Positions 1 to 8,896 of a stretch of DNA of 64,000 bases are shown piece after piece (within the stretch, counting starts at the first letter, position 1; every line of letters starts with the position of its first letter). The notes beneath the pieces were generated by a model. The model saw nothing but the letters and a program-made list of their open reading frames with translations, did not search any database and was not told where the DNA came from. Source of the DNA: Prostheceraeus crozeri (taxonomy: Eukaryota; Platyhelminthes; Polycladida; Euryleptidae); the NCBI GenBank assembly GCA_907163375.1, contig CAJQUW010006306.1, positions 558,001 through 622,000 of the forward strand, in the 5' to 3' direction. The position numbers and the translations under genes are program-made.

Positions 1-1100
1 GTAGTGACAGCGTTTCATGATTTTTTAGGCATTCTGTTTGACCGACGTTCCATGTGTATTCAAAACAAAGAAATTTGAATGTGAAAAAGATGAATCCATT
101 TTTCAAATAGAAAATATTTCTATTTTCCCGTCAATCTAGTGTTCAGACAATTTCAAAAGAAAACAATAATATTTTTCTCGAGTGAGGAATCCACCACACA
201 GCCAGAACACAACCGCATTATCAACCACATAGTATCAGAAAAGCAGAACTTTATATGAGACTAAATTGAAGTCGATCATCGACAATTCAGATGATAATCA
301 GATAAATAATCATCGATTGCATTGATTTCAACTCATCTCCTGGTAGGAATTGGGTATCATTCATGATACAATATTATGAAAATTATTTGATCTGCAGTTA
401 ATTATGATTTATTAACATAGGCTACTTATACGATTAGAAGAAAGAGAAGCATCTGGAAGGCACCATGCAGGTCTGGTAGCTGCTGCCAGACAAAAAAAAC
501 TCTACCAAATGAAGAGCAAAAGAGCATTTGGTAGCAAGCATTTCATCGGTTTGGTAGCGTTCGGATTACAGTGTACTTTGAACCCCCTGGCGAACTTTGT
601 GAATAGCTTCTAAACCAAGCATGCTGTGGCCACGAGATTTCTAGTAGAATATTTTCTACGCATTATGCAATTTTTGACACAAGAATAATGAATTTGGCAC
701 CATGCTTTCGGCGTGAGAGCTATTTCAAAATTTGAATGCTTGGAATATTTTGGCTGATAACGGTATATATTCATTTCTAATGTTCATGTAATTGCGATGT
801 AAATTCTTGATGAAATATGTTGAGATTTGAGATTACATGTACATAAAGGATTCTACCTATTAATACACAGAGATATTCGCAAATGCAAAATCTTTGAATT
901 TGTGACTATCTGCTTATTATGTGTGCATGCTTGAAATTTGAAATTCGAATTTCAAGTGTGTTTTTTGATTAATTTTGTACCTTTTAGTTCTGCATCTCAT
1001 CAGCAATTATTGGAAGCTTTTAGAATCATATTGCTTGCTTTTAGTCTAAGTGTCTCGATAAAGGTCACCGAATTGGGTTGTTTCTTCACCTGCAGAAACT
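1..1100. other. No gene seen
   Basis: AT-rich sequence with no open frame or protein motif that I recognise. It precedes the first LINE fragment. Confidence 0.6.
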
Positions 1101-1130
1101 AAATACTAAAATGTGCGATTTTAGTGACAT

Positions 1131-1318
1131 TTGAGCTGGAATGCCTTCCGGAAGCTTGGAAATATCATGCGAGATAAGAATGTTCCCATGAAATTAAAGA
1201 GGAAGGCGTTCAACAAATGTATTCTTCCTACTATGACATATGGAAGCGAAACATGGTCACTAAATGATACACAATTGGAGAAGTTTGTCGCAACTCAACG
1301 GAAAATGGAGCGTATAAT
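1131..1318 (+). pseudogene. RTE-like LINE fragment, C-terminal end of reverse transcriptase ORF
   Basis: About 60 codons read as the segment after the RT palm domain of RTE-type non-LTR retrotransposons: a KRKAFNKCILP stretch, then TYGSETW, then a QRKMER motif. In intact elements this region follows the polymerase core. Only this slice is present; the palm motifs are absent upstream and a TAA microsatellite cuts it off downstream. There is no credible start codon, so this is a truncated dead copy. The RTE-like relic at 50.3-51.4 kb carries the same block on the other strand. Confidence 0.75.
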
Positions 1319-1390
1319 ACCGTATAATAATAATAATACGTATAATAATAATAATAATAATAATAAAAAGCGTATAATAAATGGAGCATA
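1318..1390. repeat. (TAA)n microsatellite with short flanking duplication
   Basis: An imperfect TAA/TATAATAA run. The words ATGGAGCGTATAA before it and ATGGAGCATAAA after it resemble each other, which suggests slippage or a small insertion at the end of the LINE fragment. Confidence 0.8.
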
Positions 1391-2024
1391 AATGGATACG
1401 TATACGACCTGTGCAACCTGTGCTGTGCTGGTCGTGCGCTTTGTCATCGGAGTGCTAGAGCGTGTTTCGGCTGTATTGGCTGTATTTTGGATTTGTTCCC
1501 GTTGATTTTTGGATCGGACTGTTCGCCTTCTCGAGGTCTGCGTTCTCGTGTTGGTTGCGACATCGAGTTCGAGCTGGTTTTTCTCAAATTCCTGCTCAAT
1601 TGATTGTCCTGTGGCGAAGCCGGTGATATTCGCTCACTTCACTTCTCGCACTCTTCTCGCGGGACGGTTTGGTGATTCCACTGCATTGGAAGAGCTATTA
1701 ATAGCATTTCTCTATCTCGTCCTTGATGTGGACTTTCCAGTTCATCCGTATCGTTTCTGTGTCAGCGATCTTCTTTGTTCAACGCCAACGAAATCTACGT
1801 CATTCTTCCGTCCTTCATCACGTGTCCGTTGTGTCAGTGTATTCGGTCATTCGTTCGTCATCATTTCTTTCGTTTTCATAACGTTTGTAACTGCTGGTCT
1901 TTGTCAGTTGCAGCTGATTTCTGTAAAATTTCGAGCGAGTCTGAAAACCTCCCTGTCAATTTTATTATTGAATATTGATTTTTTACATCACGTGAGGTAC
2001 ACGTAATTCATTGTAAACCGCATC
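1391..2024 (+). other. Probable 5' leader of the following LINE
   Basis: This stretch is clearly richer in G+C than its surroundings and runs directly into the ATG of the LINE ORF1 at 2025. A 165-codon open frame at 1509-2006 has no recognisable domain and is Ser/Phe-rich, so I read it as chance coding in a GC-rich leader. The exact 5' end of the LINE cannot be set from one copy. Confidence 0.4.
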
Positions 2025-2237
2025 ATGAATACGCGCAATCGATCAGGATCACTACAACTAGATGACGTTAAACTGCTGTTTGCAGCATTCGAAGAACGAA
2101 TATCGAAACAATTGACCAACGTAATCAATAAGATCAGTGACATTGAAAAGTCAATGGAGAGCATTCATGCAAACCAGATTCGACTTGACAATGAAATAAA
2201 CGGTATGAAGGCTGTCATAGTAAATCAGCAGCTAGTC
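2025..2237 (+). pseudogene. LINE ORF1, N-terminal coiled-coil part
   Basis: The frame opens with ATG at 2025 and encodes about 70 residues with heptad-like spacing of Leu, Ile and Val (segments such as LTNVINKISDIEKSME), as in the trimerising coiled coil of LINE ORF1 RNA-binding proteins. The frame runs into the left terminal inverted repeat of a Tc1/mariner transposon at 2235. The protein resumes as an RNA-binding-like segment beyond that transposon at about 3394. The assignment rests on this order and on the coiled coil. No RNA-binding activity can be shown here. Confidence 0.6.
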
Positions 2238-3384
2238 CGTTTCATAAAAAGTGGATCATCCTAAAATTTGACTAAATAAAACATAAGTATGATACAGAAA
2301 GCATTTTTCATGTTATTTCATGTCCCTAATATATTTAAATGTCCTTATATAATCTGATAAGCCATGATACAGTAACGGTTCTTAAGAAGAAGCTAATATT
2401 TTGTGGCCCTACCCTTATTGTCAATGACATTACCAATTCGTCTAGGCATTGATTCGATGATTTTTGACTGATCTAACTTTCTCCACTCTCTTTTTAACAG
2501 TGACGCAAGTTGTGATACGCCATCTGTAGGTAGCAGTGAACGACGAACGTTACGTTTTAGAATACCCCATACATTTTCTATGGGATTCAGATCAGGAGAA
2601 CGAGCTGGCCAAGATAATGTCCTAAGCCTTAATTGAGACTTGCATAAGTTGACTCTACTACTCCTGTGACACGTAGCATTATCATCCACAAATAACCAAG
2701 TCGATGGATCACCAAGTTGATCTGTCATTTGGCCAATGTTCATTCGTAAAACATTCACATTGCGTTCAGAATTCATGGTTCCTTGCTGTATGTGAAGTTC
2801 AGGGCGGCCATTGGTCCAAATGCCAGCCCTGCAAAGGCTGACACTTTGCCTTTTGTGAATGCGATCTCGTTATTGTTCATTTGTGCTTTATATTGTTTTC
2901 AACCGGTAAGAGATAGATTTCTAGCTGAAAGCAATCAGGAGTGCTGCCAACACCAACGCAACGAAGTCAGGAAGCTATGGAACATGAAGTCCAGTTAATC
3001 ACATGTAGCAGTTACATTATTGTTGATGAATAATGGTGCTATACTGGCTCTGATTGACCGATTTTCTTTATTTTTGTTTTGCTTGATAGCTTTTGGCTTG
3101 TAGAACAACATATTACATAACAAAGGAAACAAATGTAATTTTATAAGAATGAGGTGTGATTTTGTGTAACATTGCTAAATGAAGATAAAATTATCGACTA
3201 CTTTTTTTATCTATAACAGGAAAACAACTCAATATTCATGCTTGAAATTTCCAACAATGATATTAGTAAGCACAACTGACATATCTTCCAAATTTCAGAG
3301 AAATTCGTTCAAGTTTGGCGGAGTTAGACAAAGTTGAAGTTAAGGCGATGTTTAAGGGTGATCCATTTTTTATGAAACAATCTG
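2235..3384 (-). mobile_element. Tc1/mariner DNA transposon, 1.15 kb, inserted in LINE ORF1
   Basis: Terminal inverted repeats at 2235-2261 and about 3356-3384 share the core GTTTCATAAAAA(G/A)TGGATCA. TA dinucleotides flank them at 2233-2234 and 3385-3386, as expected for this superfamily. The remains of one transposase lie inside on the minus strand. The element interrupts an otherwise collinear LINE ORF1, so it is younger than the LINE. Confidence 0.85.
2393..2820 (-). pseudogene. Tc1/mariner transposase, C-terminal half
   Basis: The minus-strand frame 2776-2393 encodes the C-terminal half of a DDE transposase. VDDNATCHRS carries the second catalytic Asp. It is followed by the family signature WPARSPDLNPIENVWG with the catalytic Glu, then a SMPRRI...VI..KG..TKY ending typical of Tc1-like enzymes. 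In intact proteins this domain cuts and joins DNA at TA sites. Coding-like sequence continues upstream to about 2820 (GIWTNGRPELHIQQGT leading into the first Met), so the true protein was longer. The first catalytic Asp and the helix-turn-helix DNA-binding half are not recognisable in 2820-3350. Nonfunctional. Confidence 0.85.
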
Positions 3385-3393
3385 TATATATTT

Positions 3394-3700
3394 AAAAGAT
3401 TGAAGCAGAGAAAAGACGACATAATGTCGTGATTCATAATGTTCCTGAAGAACGTTTGGAGTTTGAAGAAGAGCAGCTCGATACAGATAAAGAGAAGATT
3501 GAATTCCTTTCGACCATAATTAACGATGACGATGCTCATGACCCTATGATCGAAAATGTGACTCGTCTTGAACGAAAAAAGGAAGGTAGTAAACGACCTC
3601 TTCTAGCATGTTTTTGTCGAAAAGCCGATCGCGATGCTTTTCTTTTTGAACAAAAGAAATGACGATTAAGCGAAAGATGTAAAAAAATATTCGTCAAAGG
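3394..3700 (+). pseudogene. LINE ORF1, C-terminal RNA-binding-like part
   Basis: From a KIEAEKRRHNVVIHNVPEE stretch the frame continues through an acidic segment and an NVTRLERKKEGSKRPL block, then a RKADRDAFLF block. This resembles the RRM-like and C-terminal parts of LINE ORF1 proteins (a VIHNVPE strand, a VxRLG-like strand, a basic loop). An in-frame stop at 3661 is followed by more ORF1-like sequence in another frame, so the gene is decayed. It is separated from its coiled coil by the Tc1 insertion and passes straight into RT sequence without an endonuclease domain. Confidence 0.6.
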
Positions 3701-3701
3701 G

Positions 3702-5288
3702 TATTTGGTCAATTGTAAAAGAAATTCGAGGAAAGAACGATGTCAATTCGTCCCAACACATATTGTCTTGCTTTCCAAATGCTGATGTGGCTGTTGAACA
3801 TGTTAATACTGTTTTCTCAGAGTTTTTTCATTGTACTGACGAGACCACTTTTGATCATTGTACTATTTCAACAAATGACATCAATTTATGTAATCCTGTT
3901 ACTGTTCTCACTGAACTTGAAAAGTTACGCACTGATAAGTCTAAGGGGAGTGATCAGATTCCGCCCTATCTATTGAAGTTATCAGCTACTGACATATGTG
4001 AGCCTGTTTCCTTCATTTACAACATGTCATTTAGATCTGCCACGGTACCCGATGTTTGGAAACTTGCGGATGTTATTCCTATACCCAAGTCTCTGCCTGT
4101 TCGAATTGATAACTTACGTCCTATATCCCTGTTGCCTATCCTCAGTAAAGGCCTAGAAAAATTGATTTTAAAAAAATACCATGAGCATCTAATGGCTACT
4201 TTTGATGAATCTCAGTATGCTTATAGGAGGAAGTCTTCAACTGTGTGTGCTTTATTGGCGATTCATGATAGGATTGTTAATTTTCTGGATGATCCTCTGA
4301 TTAGCGCAGTTAGTATTGTAACTTTTGATATGAGTCACCTATTTGATTATGTACCTCATGACATTTTGTTATCGAGAGTAGCTAACCTGAGTTTTCCTGA
4401 TTGTCGAGAATTTTTAAATTGGGTTCAGAATTATCTGTTTTATAGAAAACAGCGTGTTAGAATTGGAGATAATTTGAGCGCTGTCATAAATGTATCCAGC
4501 GGTGTTCCTCAGGGATCAGTCATCGGCCCGCACCTTTTTGCTGTTTTCATGTCAAGTTATTCCACGTTCGACTCTAGATCATCTGTTTTTAAGTATGCTG
4601 ATGATGTTACAATTGTTATCCCTGTCTTTAAAGATTCATTTGATGATTTGAGTATTGTAAACAATGAAATTTATCATTTTCAACATTGGTGTAGTCTGAA
4701 CCAAATGTCAATCAATCAACGTAAGACAAAAGTTTTGAATATTAACACTGTCCGCAACCCTCTTCCACTCATACCTTCTCTGAATAATGTAAAGGCCCTG
4801 AAGATTTTGGGTTTAATTTTTAATGAAACACTAACTTGGACGAATAATTTTGATTTCATTATTTTGAAGTTGTCCAGTCGCTTGTACGCTCTACGAGTTT
4901 TAAAGCGATTGTAATCTCCTGACGAATTGGTTGATGTTTTCAATGCAATTATTTGATCAGTTTTAGAATATGCATCTCCTGTTTTTCTGCATCCTGATAA
5001 ATGTTTAGACCTGCGACTTTTAAAATTTTGCAAACGCGCTTTTTACATCATACACGGAAGAAATGTGCGACACTGTAACTTTTGTGGCATAACGGACATT
5101 TTTGAAAGACGGAAGATTAACGCTATGCGACTTTTCAACGCCATCAAGACTGATGATTGCCATGTTCTCCACAATCTGTTACCCTCAACATCTGTGCGTA
5201 GTATCCGGTTAATCTTGCCTGCTGCTAGAACTACTCGTAGAGTGAACAGTTTTGTGTTTTCTTGCTCAGCAATGTACAATGATACAGT
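3702..5288 (+). pseudogene. LINE ORF2, reverse transcriptase of CR1/jockey type
   Basis: The frame from about 3702 (IWSIVKEIRGK) to 4914 holds the RT fingers and palm: KSKGSDQIPPYLLK, LRPISLLPILSK, the motif A region TFDMSHLFDYVPHD, the motif B region GVPQGSVIGPHLF, and the catalytic box KYADDVTIV. It would copy element RNA at a nicked target. Past an in-frame TAA at 4912 and a TGA at 4954 the same frame continues as the C-terminal tail (VLEYASPVF, ...GRNVRHCNFCG...) to 5288. The last codons, NDTV and stop, lie across the Penelope-like insertion at 8776-8788. The endonuclease domain is absent. Two stops and the insertions make it dead. Confidence 0.85.
5134..5288 (+). repeat. Left copy of 155-bp direct repeat (target-site duplication)
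   Basis: This LINE segment recurs, apparently base for base, at 8630-8784. The two copies flank the Penelope-like element exactly. After the second copy the LINE reading frame resumes and reaches its stop codon, so the repeat is duplicated target sequence and not part of the inserted element. Confidence 0.9.
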
Positions 5289-5634
5289 TATGGGAAAAGT
5301 CAGGTTAGTGCACTTCGAATGAACAATAATATACAATAAAAAGTTAATATATGCTTAATAAGTGTAGCCCTGAAAAGGGCTGTTGAAAGCGTTCACGCCG
5401 GTCATCGGGTAATATAAAAGAAATAATACTTAGATGGCGTACCGAACAATAAAACATATTTACAATCTTTATACAAGACATACCAGAAAAGAATAAACAT
5501 AGAAGGGGTTCATCAGCAAAATGACCAGCTAGGTCGCGTTTCGGGTCCTTTAACATTTTGTACGCTCAAACCCTAGCTGGCGGACCCCCGCCAAAAAGGC
5601 GGACCCCACACATGACTTAACAATGATAACACTC

Positions 5635-8139
5635 TTAAATGAAGCCACACAAAATACAAAATTCTCTGGCTGACTGCAAACCAAATTTAAACAAAACTAA
5701 AAAATGCTTTTTCAACAGTCTCTCCATACATTTGATTAACTTGCAGGCTTCATATCCGCGTTTCACAAAAACTTTAAACATGCTTTTAGCTTTAACAATG
5801 GCATACGGCAGATGAGAACATATCCTAAGGTAACGAAGAACTTGACTGGCAAAGACATTCGCACCCATATGAAGAGGAAGAAGACTGTCGGGAAAAGTGA
5901 AAACAATAACATCAAAACAAAATTGCTCAACCTTATGAAAAACTGATGTATGTAAACCATCACTACAAATATTAAGCTTGACATCGAGATATTCTACTGA
6001 GGTGTTATCCGTCCCATTTCTCTCAGCCTTCAAATCCGCGGGATAAATCTTAGTCACCAAAGTGTCAAAATATTTATAATTGAAAAGACATATATCATCG
6101 ATGTAACGTGTGGTGCAAGACATCAATCTAGCTAATCCGAATTTCTTGTTCGACACTAACGATTTCATAAAAACGAATTCACAGTGGCACAAAAACAAAT
6201 CAGCTAACATAGGGCTGCAATTTCCCCCCATAGGAATGCCCCTAACCTGCTTGAATGCCAAACCACCAAAAACAACGAAAACTTCCGAAATAACAAACTT
6301 AATTGCGGACTTCAACATTTCCAAACTAAAACAGTGATAACTTTTGTACGTTTTACCAGCGAAAAAAGTTTGATTAAAACCAACACCAAGAAATTTTCTC
6401 GACGTGGAGTTAAAAACTAGCTCCAGCAAGCTTAACAAATGTGCACATATGTCTTCATGATTGAGGTTAGTGTACAATGTAGAAAAATCGAATACTTGAA
6501 TTGAAAAGACATTATTTTTATTATTTGCAACGTTCAAAAATTCTTCAGTAGACTTAATGCTCCAAAAACATCGGAAGCCACTATTCTTCTGTATTGCTTC
6601 ACAATAAAGTTTAAAAAAGTCTCTTATTAAGGAAAGACCCTTATTAAGAACAACTGACAATTGTGTACTCGTACACTTGCGCGCTCCAGCAATAAATCTA
6701 AACTTATATGGTGACTTATGAAACTTCGGAATACAAAACAATTTAGGCAACTTTTTACAATCATCCGAACAGTTTATACCAAATGACTTAACAAGTGAAC
6801 AGTGACGGTCAACAATTTCACTGCTACCTTCCGAAGAAACAGAATAAGTTGCATTGCCGACAGGTACCAAACTGTTTAAATCAAAACCTAGTTCTTCCAA
6901 CATGATGTTGATATACAATTTCTTACATATAACAGCAAAATTATTAGCCGCTTTATCGACGGGCACTATGACAAAATGATCATGCATACATTTAATGCTC
7001 TCATCAAGTGATCTAATAGACGTAAACTTTCTTTCGAATACATTTTCACAATACTTTAGTCTTTTTATACGTTTACAAATGAGGTCTATTGTTTCACCCT
7101 CCCAATCATCGAAACGATCACGATCAATCTTGAACACTTTGGACATTTTATCAGCGTGGGTCTTAACACAAGTCACCAAGTCAGCTTTAACCTTATTCCA
7201 TGGCAAAAATTGAGGAATACGAAATTTAACACCCCGTGCCATAACATTCCTAAGATGAACATCATCTATCACATTCAAATCACCAGTAACAATATGACCG
7301 AAAGGAGCGTAAATAAAATCGGGTTTACTAGAACAAATACAAGCAGAAGTTGAAATATTAGATATGTCGGACAACGACAAACTCGATAACAATCTACTGT
7401 AATTGCAAATACGCAACGATATCGGTTTCACAAGTTTGTAAAATATTCTAGGAGGATGTGCACTTTGGACCTTGTCAGGCAAAAGACGGCGAATTCTTTT
7501 ATTGCCAAAAACAGACGGAATATTCAAATACTCGATATTCCTACAGTCATACAAAACAACAATTACAGCCCTTTCACGATCCTTGTCGATACCGTTATTA
7601 CTATTATCATTAAAAACATGAGTTAAAAAAGCTGACAAAACAATACGCAAGTCACCTGCGACACTAGACAAGTTCTGGAGCAAATTGCGCAAAAAACTTC
7701 TTGAAAGCTTTCGTAAATAACAATAAAAATCAATAAAATCGCACTTATCGAAAAAACAGCGCAAAGAATCAAAAACAACAGTGCTATCAGGATAAGATGT
7801 CCGAACTTTTCTCCCAGATCGTCTTCTACCATGACTTCTTCTCTTTCGCGGAATGGGTGACGAATAAAAAGGCGTATTATTTACAGTATCATTAGAAACA
7901 CGTCCTTGGCCAAGTAGTCTATCATTCAAACCCAAAGGATACACGGTATTCAAAGTTTTAATATAAAAGTCTTCCTTTACATCAAGCTCACGCTTAGCTT
8001 CATCAAAAGACATTTGTGAAGAGTCTACACAATCTATAATTTGCACACTTACATCAGAAAAAGAATGGCCGTTGCTGTTTGAAATGTTTACAAAGGAAGG
8101 TTGACAATTTATCTTTACAGATTGAATGCCGATGCCCAT
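5635..8139 (-). CDS. Naiad Penelope-like reverse transcriptase, long open frame
   Basis: An 834-codon open frame. Residues 1-40 continue the GIY-YIG fold in a new frame (NGHSFSDVSVQIID). A basic Arg/Ser/Lys stretch covers about 95-115. The CxC motif (CIC) is at 267-269, followed by GHIVTGDL at 281. RT motifs follow: VPVDKAANNFAV (392-403), FIAGARKCTS (482-491), motif A VFDFSTLYTNLN (549-560) with Asp551, motif B GIPMGGNCSP (634-643) and motif C YIDD (679-682). The C-terminal thumb-like part includes SQVLRYLRICSH. This RT family is related to telomerase RT. The frame is free of stops and all catalytic Asp residues are present, so the polymerase half looks intact. The Met at 8139 lies inside the nuclease coding region and is probably not the true start. 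Confidence 0.85.
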   Translation of the reverse strand: MGIGIQSVKINCQPSFVNISNSNGHSFSDVSVQIIDCVDSSQMSFDEAKRELDVKEDFYIKTLNTVYPLGLNDRLLGQGRVSNDTVNNTPFYSSPIPRKRRSHGRRRSGRKVRTSYPDSTVVFDSLRCFFDKCDFIDFYCYLRKLSRSFLRNLLQNLSSVAGDLRIVLSAFLTHVFNDNSNNGIDKDRERAVIVVLYDCRNIEYLNIPSVFGNKRIRRLLPDKVQSAHPPRIFYKLVKPISLRICNYSRLLSSLSLSDISNISTSACICSSKPDFIYAPFGHIVTGDLNVIDDVHLRNVMARGVKFRIPQFLPWNKVKADLVTCVKTHADKMSKVFKIDRDRFDDWEGETIDLICKRIKRLKYCENVFERKFTSIRSLDESIKCMHDHFVIVPVDKAANNFAVICKKLYINIMLEELGFDLNSLVPVGNATYSVSSEGSSEIVDRHCSLVKSFGINCSDDCKKLPKLFCIPKFHKSPYKFRFIAGARKCTSTQLSVVLNKGLSLIRDFFKLYCEAIQKNSGFRCFWSIKSTEEFLNVANNKNNVFSIQVFDFSTLYTNLNHEDICAHLLSLLELVFNSTSRKFLGVGFNQTFFAGKTYKSYHCFSLEMLKSAIKFVISEVFVVFGGLAFKQVRGIPMGGNCSPMLADLFLCHCEFVFMKSLVSNKKFGLARLMSCTTRYIDDICLFNYKYFDTLVTKIYPADLKAERNGTDNTSVEYLDVKLNICSDGLHTSVFHKVEQFCFDVIVFTFPDSLLPLHMGANVFASQVLRYLRICSHLPYAIVKAKSMFKVFVKRGYEACKLIKCMERLLKKHFLVLFKFGLQSAREFCILCGFI

Positions 8140-8413
8140 TCAGACGACTATGTAACTCTTGCCTGGTCTGACCAACATACTGTACGCCACATTTCATACA
8201 CGTAATTAAATAAATTGCGAACTTTGTCTTACAATTAAAATTACCCGCTTTGTCAAATACAAACTTGCGACCGGTACTAAAAGAATTAAAACAATTATCA
8301 CATTCCAGTGACTTACAGCACAAACACTTATTGCTATTGCACAAACTTGTATTGCTAACATTAGGTGGCGCTATCCACCTATTCGCACTAAACGAAAACA
8401 CTTTAGCAGACAT
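8054..8413 (-). CDS. GIY-YIG endonuclease segment of the Naiad element
   Basis: A 119-codon frame starts at ATG 8411-8413 (MSAKVFSFSANRW). Residues 25-41 are a Cys cluster (Cys25, 30, 32, 33, 38, 41), probably zinc-binding. The GIY-YIG core follows: AIYLI at 66-70, CGVQYVGQTRQELHSR at 75-90 with YVG as the second half of the motif and Arg84 as the likely catalytic Arg, then LNGHRHSI. This nuclease is thought to nick the target for target-primed reverse transcription. The last ~28 codons diverge from the family, while the RT frame, which overlaps it over 8054-8139, carries the expected continuation. The two halves are therefore one ancestral protein in two frames. Confidence 0.8.
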   Translation of the reverse strand: MSAKVFSFSANRWIAPPNVSNTSLCNSNKCLCCKSLECDNCFNSFSTGRKFVFDKAGNFNCKTKFAIYLITCMKCGVQYVGQTRQELHSRLNGHRHSICKDKLSTFLCKHFKQQRPFFF

Positions 8414-8629
8414 AATTTCCTTACATTTGAGTGCCAGAGCCCCATAAAAGCAGAGACAACTTACAGAGGTTGGACTTGGAAGCCCTGCTATCTACACGAT
8501 GGCTTACGCCTAAACAACTAAACATATAATGAATAAGAAAAGTACACAGGTCAGACAAAGCCAGCAAGGCTGAACAACAAGGACCAGTAGCGGGGAATAG
8601 CACGACTCCACCAATCATCTGAAGACCAG

Positions 8630-8784
8630 TTCAACGCCATCAAGACTGATGATTGCCATGTTCTCCACAATCTGTTACCCTCAACATCTGTGCGTAGTAT
8701 CCGGTTAATCTTGCCTGCTGCTAGAACTACTCGTAGAGTGAACAGTTTTGTGTTTTCTTGCTCAGCAATGTACAATGATACAGT
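8630..8784 (+). repeat. Right copy of 155-bp direct repeat (target-site duplication)
   Basis: This segment matches 5134-5288 over its whole length by eye. It ends at ACAGT. The left copy is followed there by Penelope-like sequence, the right copy by the LINE stop codon. Confidence 0.9.
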
Positions 8785-8896
8785 GTAACGTTTAGCACTC
8801 ACGGATTTATGTCAATGATTAGAAAATGCCTCCACGATTCCCATTTATGTATTTTTTTGTCAATAAACGCTTACTTACTTACTCACTTACTTACTT
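8785..8896 (+). other. LINE stop codon, 3' UTR and tetranucleotide tail
   Basis: GTG TAA closes the LINE ORF2. A short 3' UTR contains AATAAA at about 8863 and ends in TTAC/CTTA tetranucleotide repeats. Simple repeats of this kind are common LINE 3' ends and mark the right border of the composite element. Confidence 0.75.

Larger units (their letters stand above)
5289..8629 (-). mobile_element. Naiad-type Penelope-like retroelement (N-terminal GIY-YIG)
   Basis: A 3.34-kb element lies on the minus strand inside a LINE. In transcription order it has a leader of about 215 bp, a Cys-rich GIY-YIG nuclease segment (8413-8054), a CxC linker motif, a long reverse transcriptase (to 5635) and a 3' UTR of about 345 bp ending near 5289. 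Canonical Penelope-like elements put GIY-YIG after the RT; the permuted order with a CxC linker defines the Naiad/Chlamys group. A 155-bp identical target duplication flanks it, which points to a recent insertion. The last 74 bp (5289-5362) recur at 24658-24732. No hammerhead ribozyme was found, in line with this clade. Confidence 0.85.
2025..8896 (+). mobile_element. CR1/jockey-type LINE, internally deleted, host of two nested elements
   Basis: Pieces of one non-LTR retrotransposon lie in order on the plus strand: an ORF1 coiled coil (2025-2237), the ORF1 C-terminal part (about 3394-3700), RT (3702-5288), and a last codon plus 3' UTR with a TTAC/CTTA tail (8785-8896). A Tc1/mariner copy splits ORF1. 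A Penelope-like element splits the ORF2 3' end and duplicates 155 bp. Without these insertions about 2.2 kb of LINE plus leader remains. The apurinic-type endonuclease expected between ORF1 and RT is missing, so this copy was already deleted or deleted later. CR1 versus jockey placement is by general RT style only. Confidence 0.8.

Noticed and set aside
1509-2006. 165-codon open frame as a gene
   Set aside because: Composition is Phe/Ser/Val-rich without domain, it lies in a GC-rich leader directly before a LINE ORF1, and it ends just before that ATG.
5043-5336. Minus-strand open frame resembling the one at 8551-8802
   Set aside because: The resemblance is explained by the 155-bp target duplication; both are antisense shadows of the LINE ORF2.
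5289-5620. Hammerhead ribozyme at the 3' end of the Naiad (GAAAC and CTGATGA words occur near 5513-5560 on the minus strand)
   Set aside because: The words are in the wrong order and no stem II or stem III can be formed around them. The clade is also reported to lack this ribozyme.
5635-8413. Selenocysteine (in-frame UGA) coding in the Naiad, as known from some relatives
   Set aside because: The RT frame has no in-frame UGA. The UGA at 8054 ends a frame that diverges from the family there, so it is not read-through.
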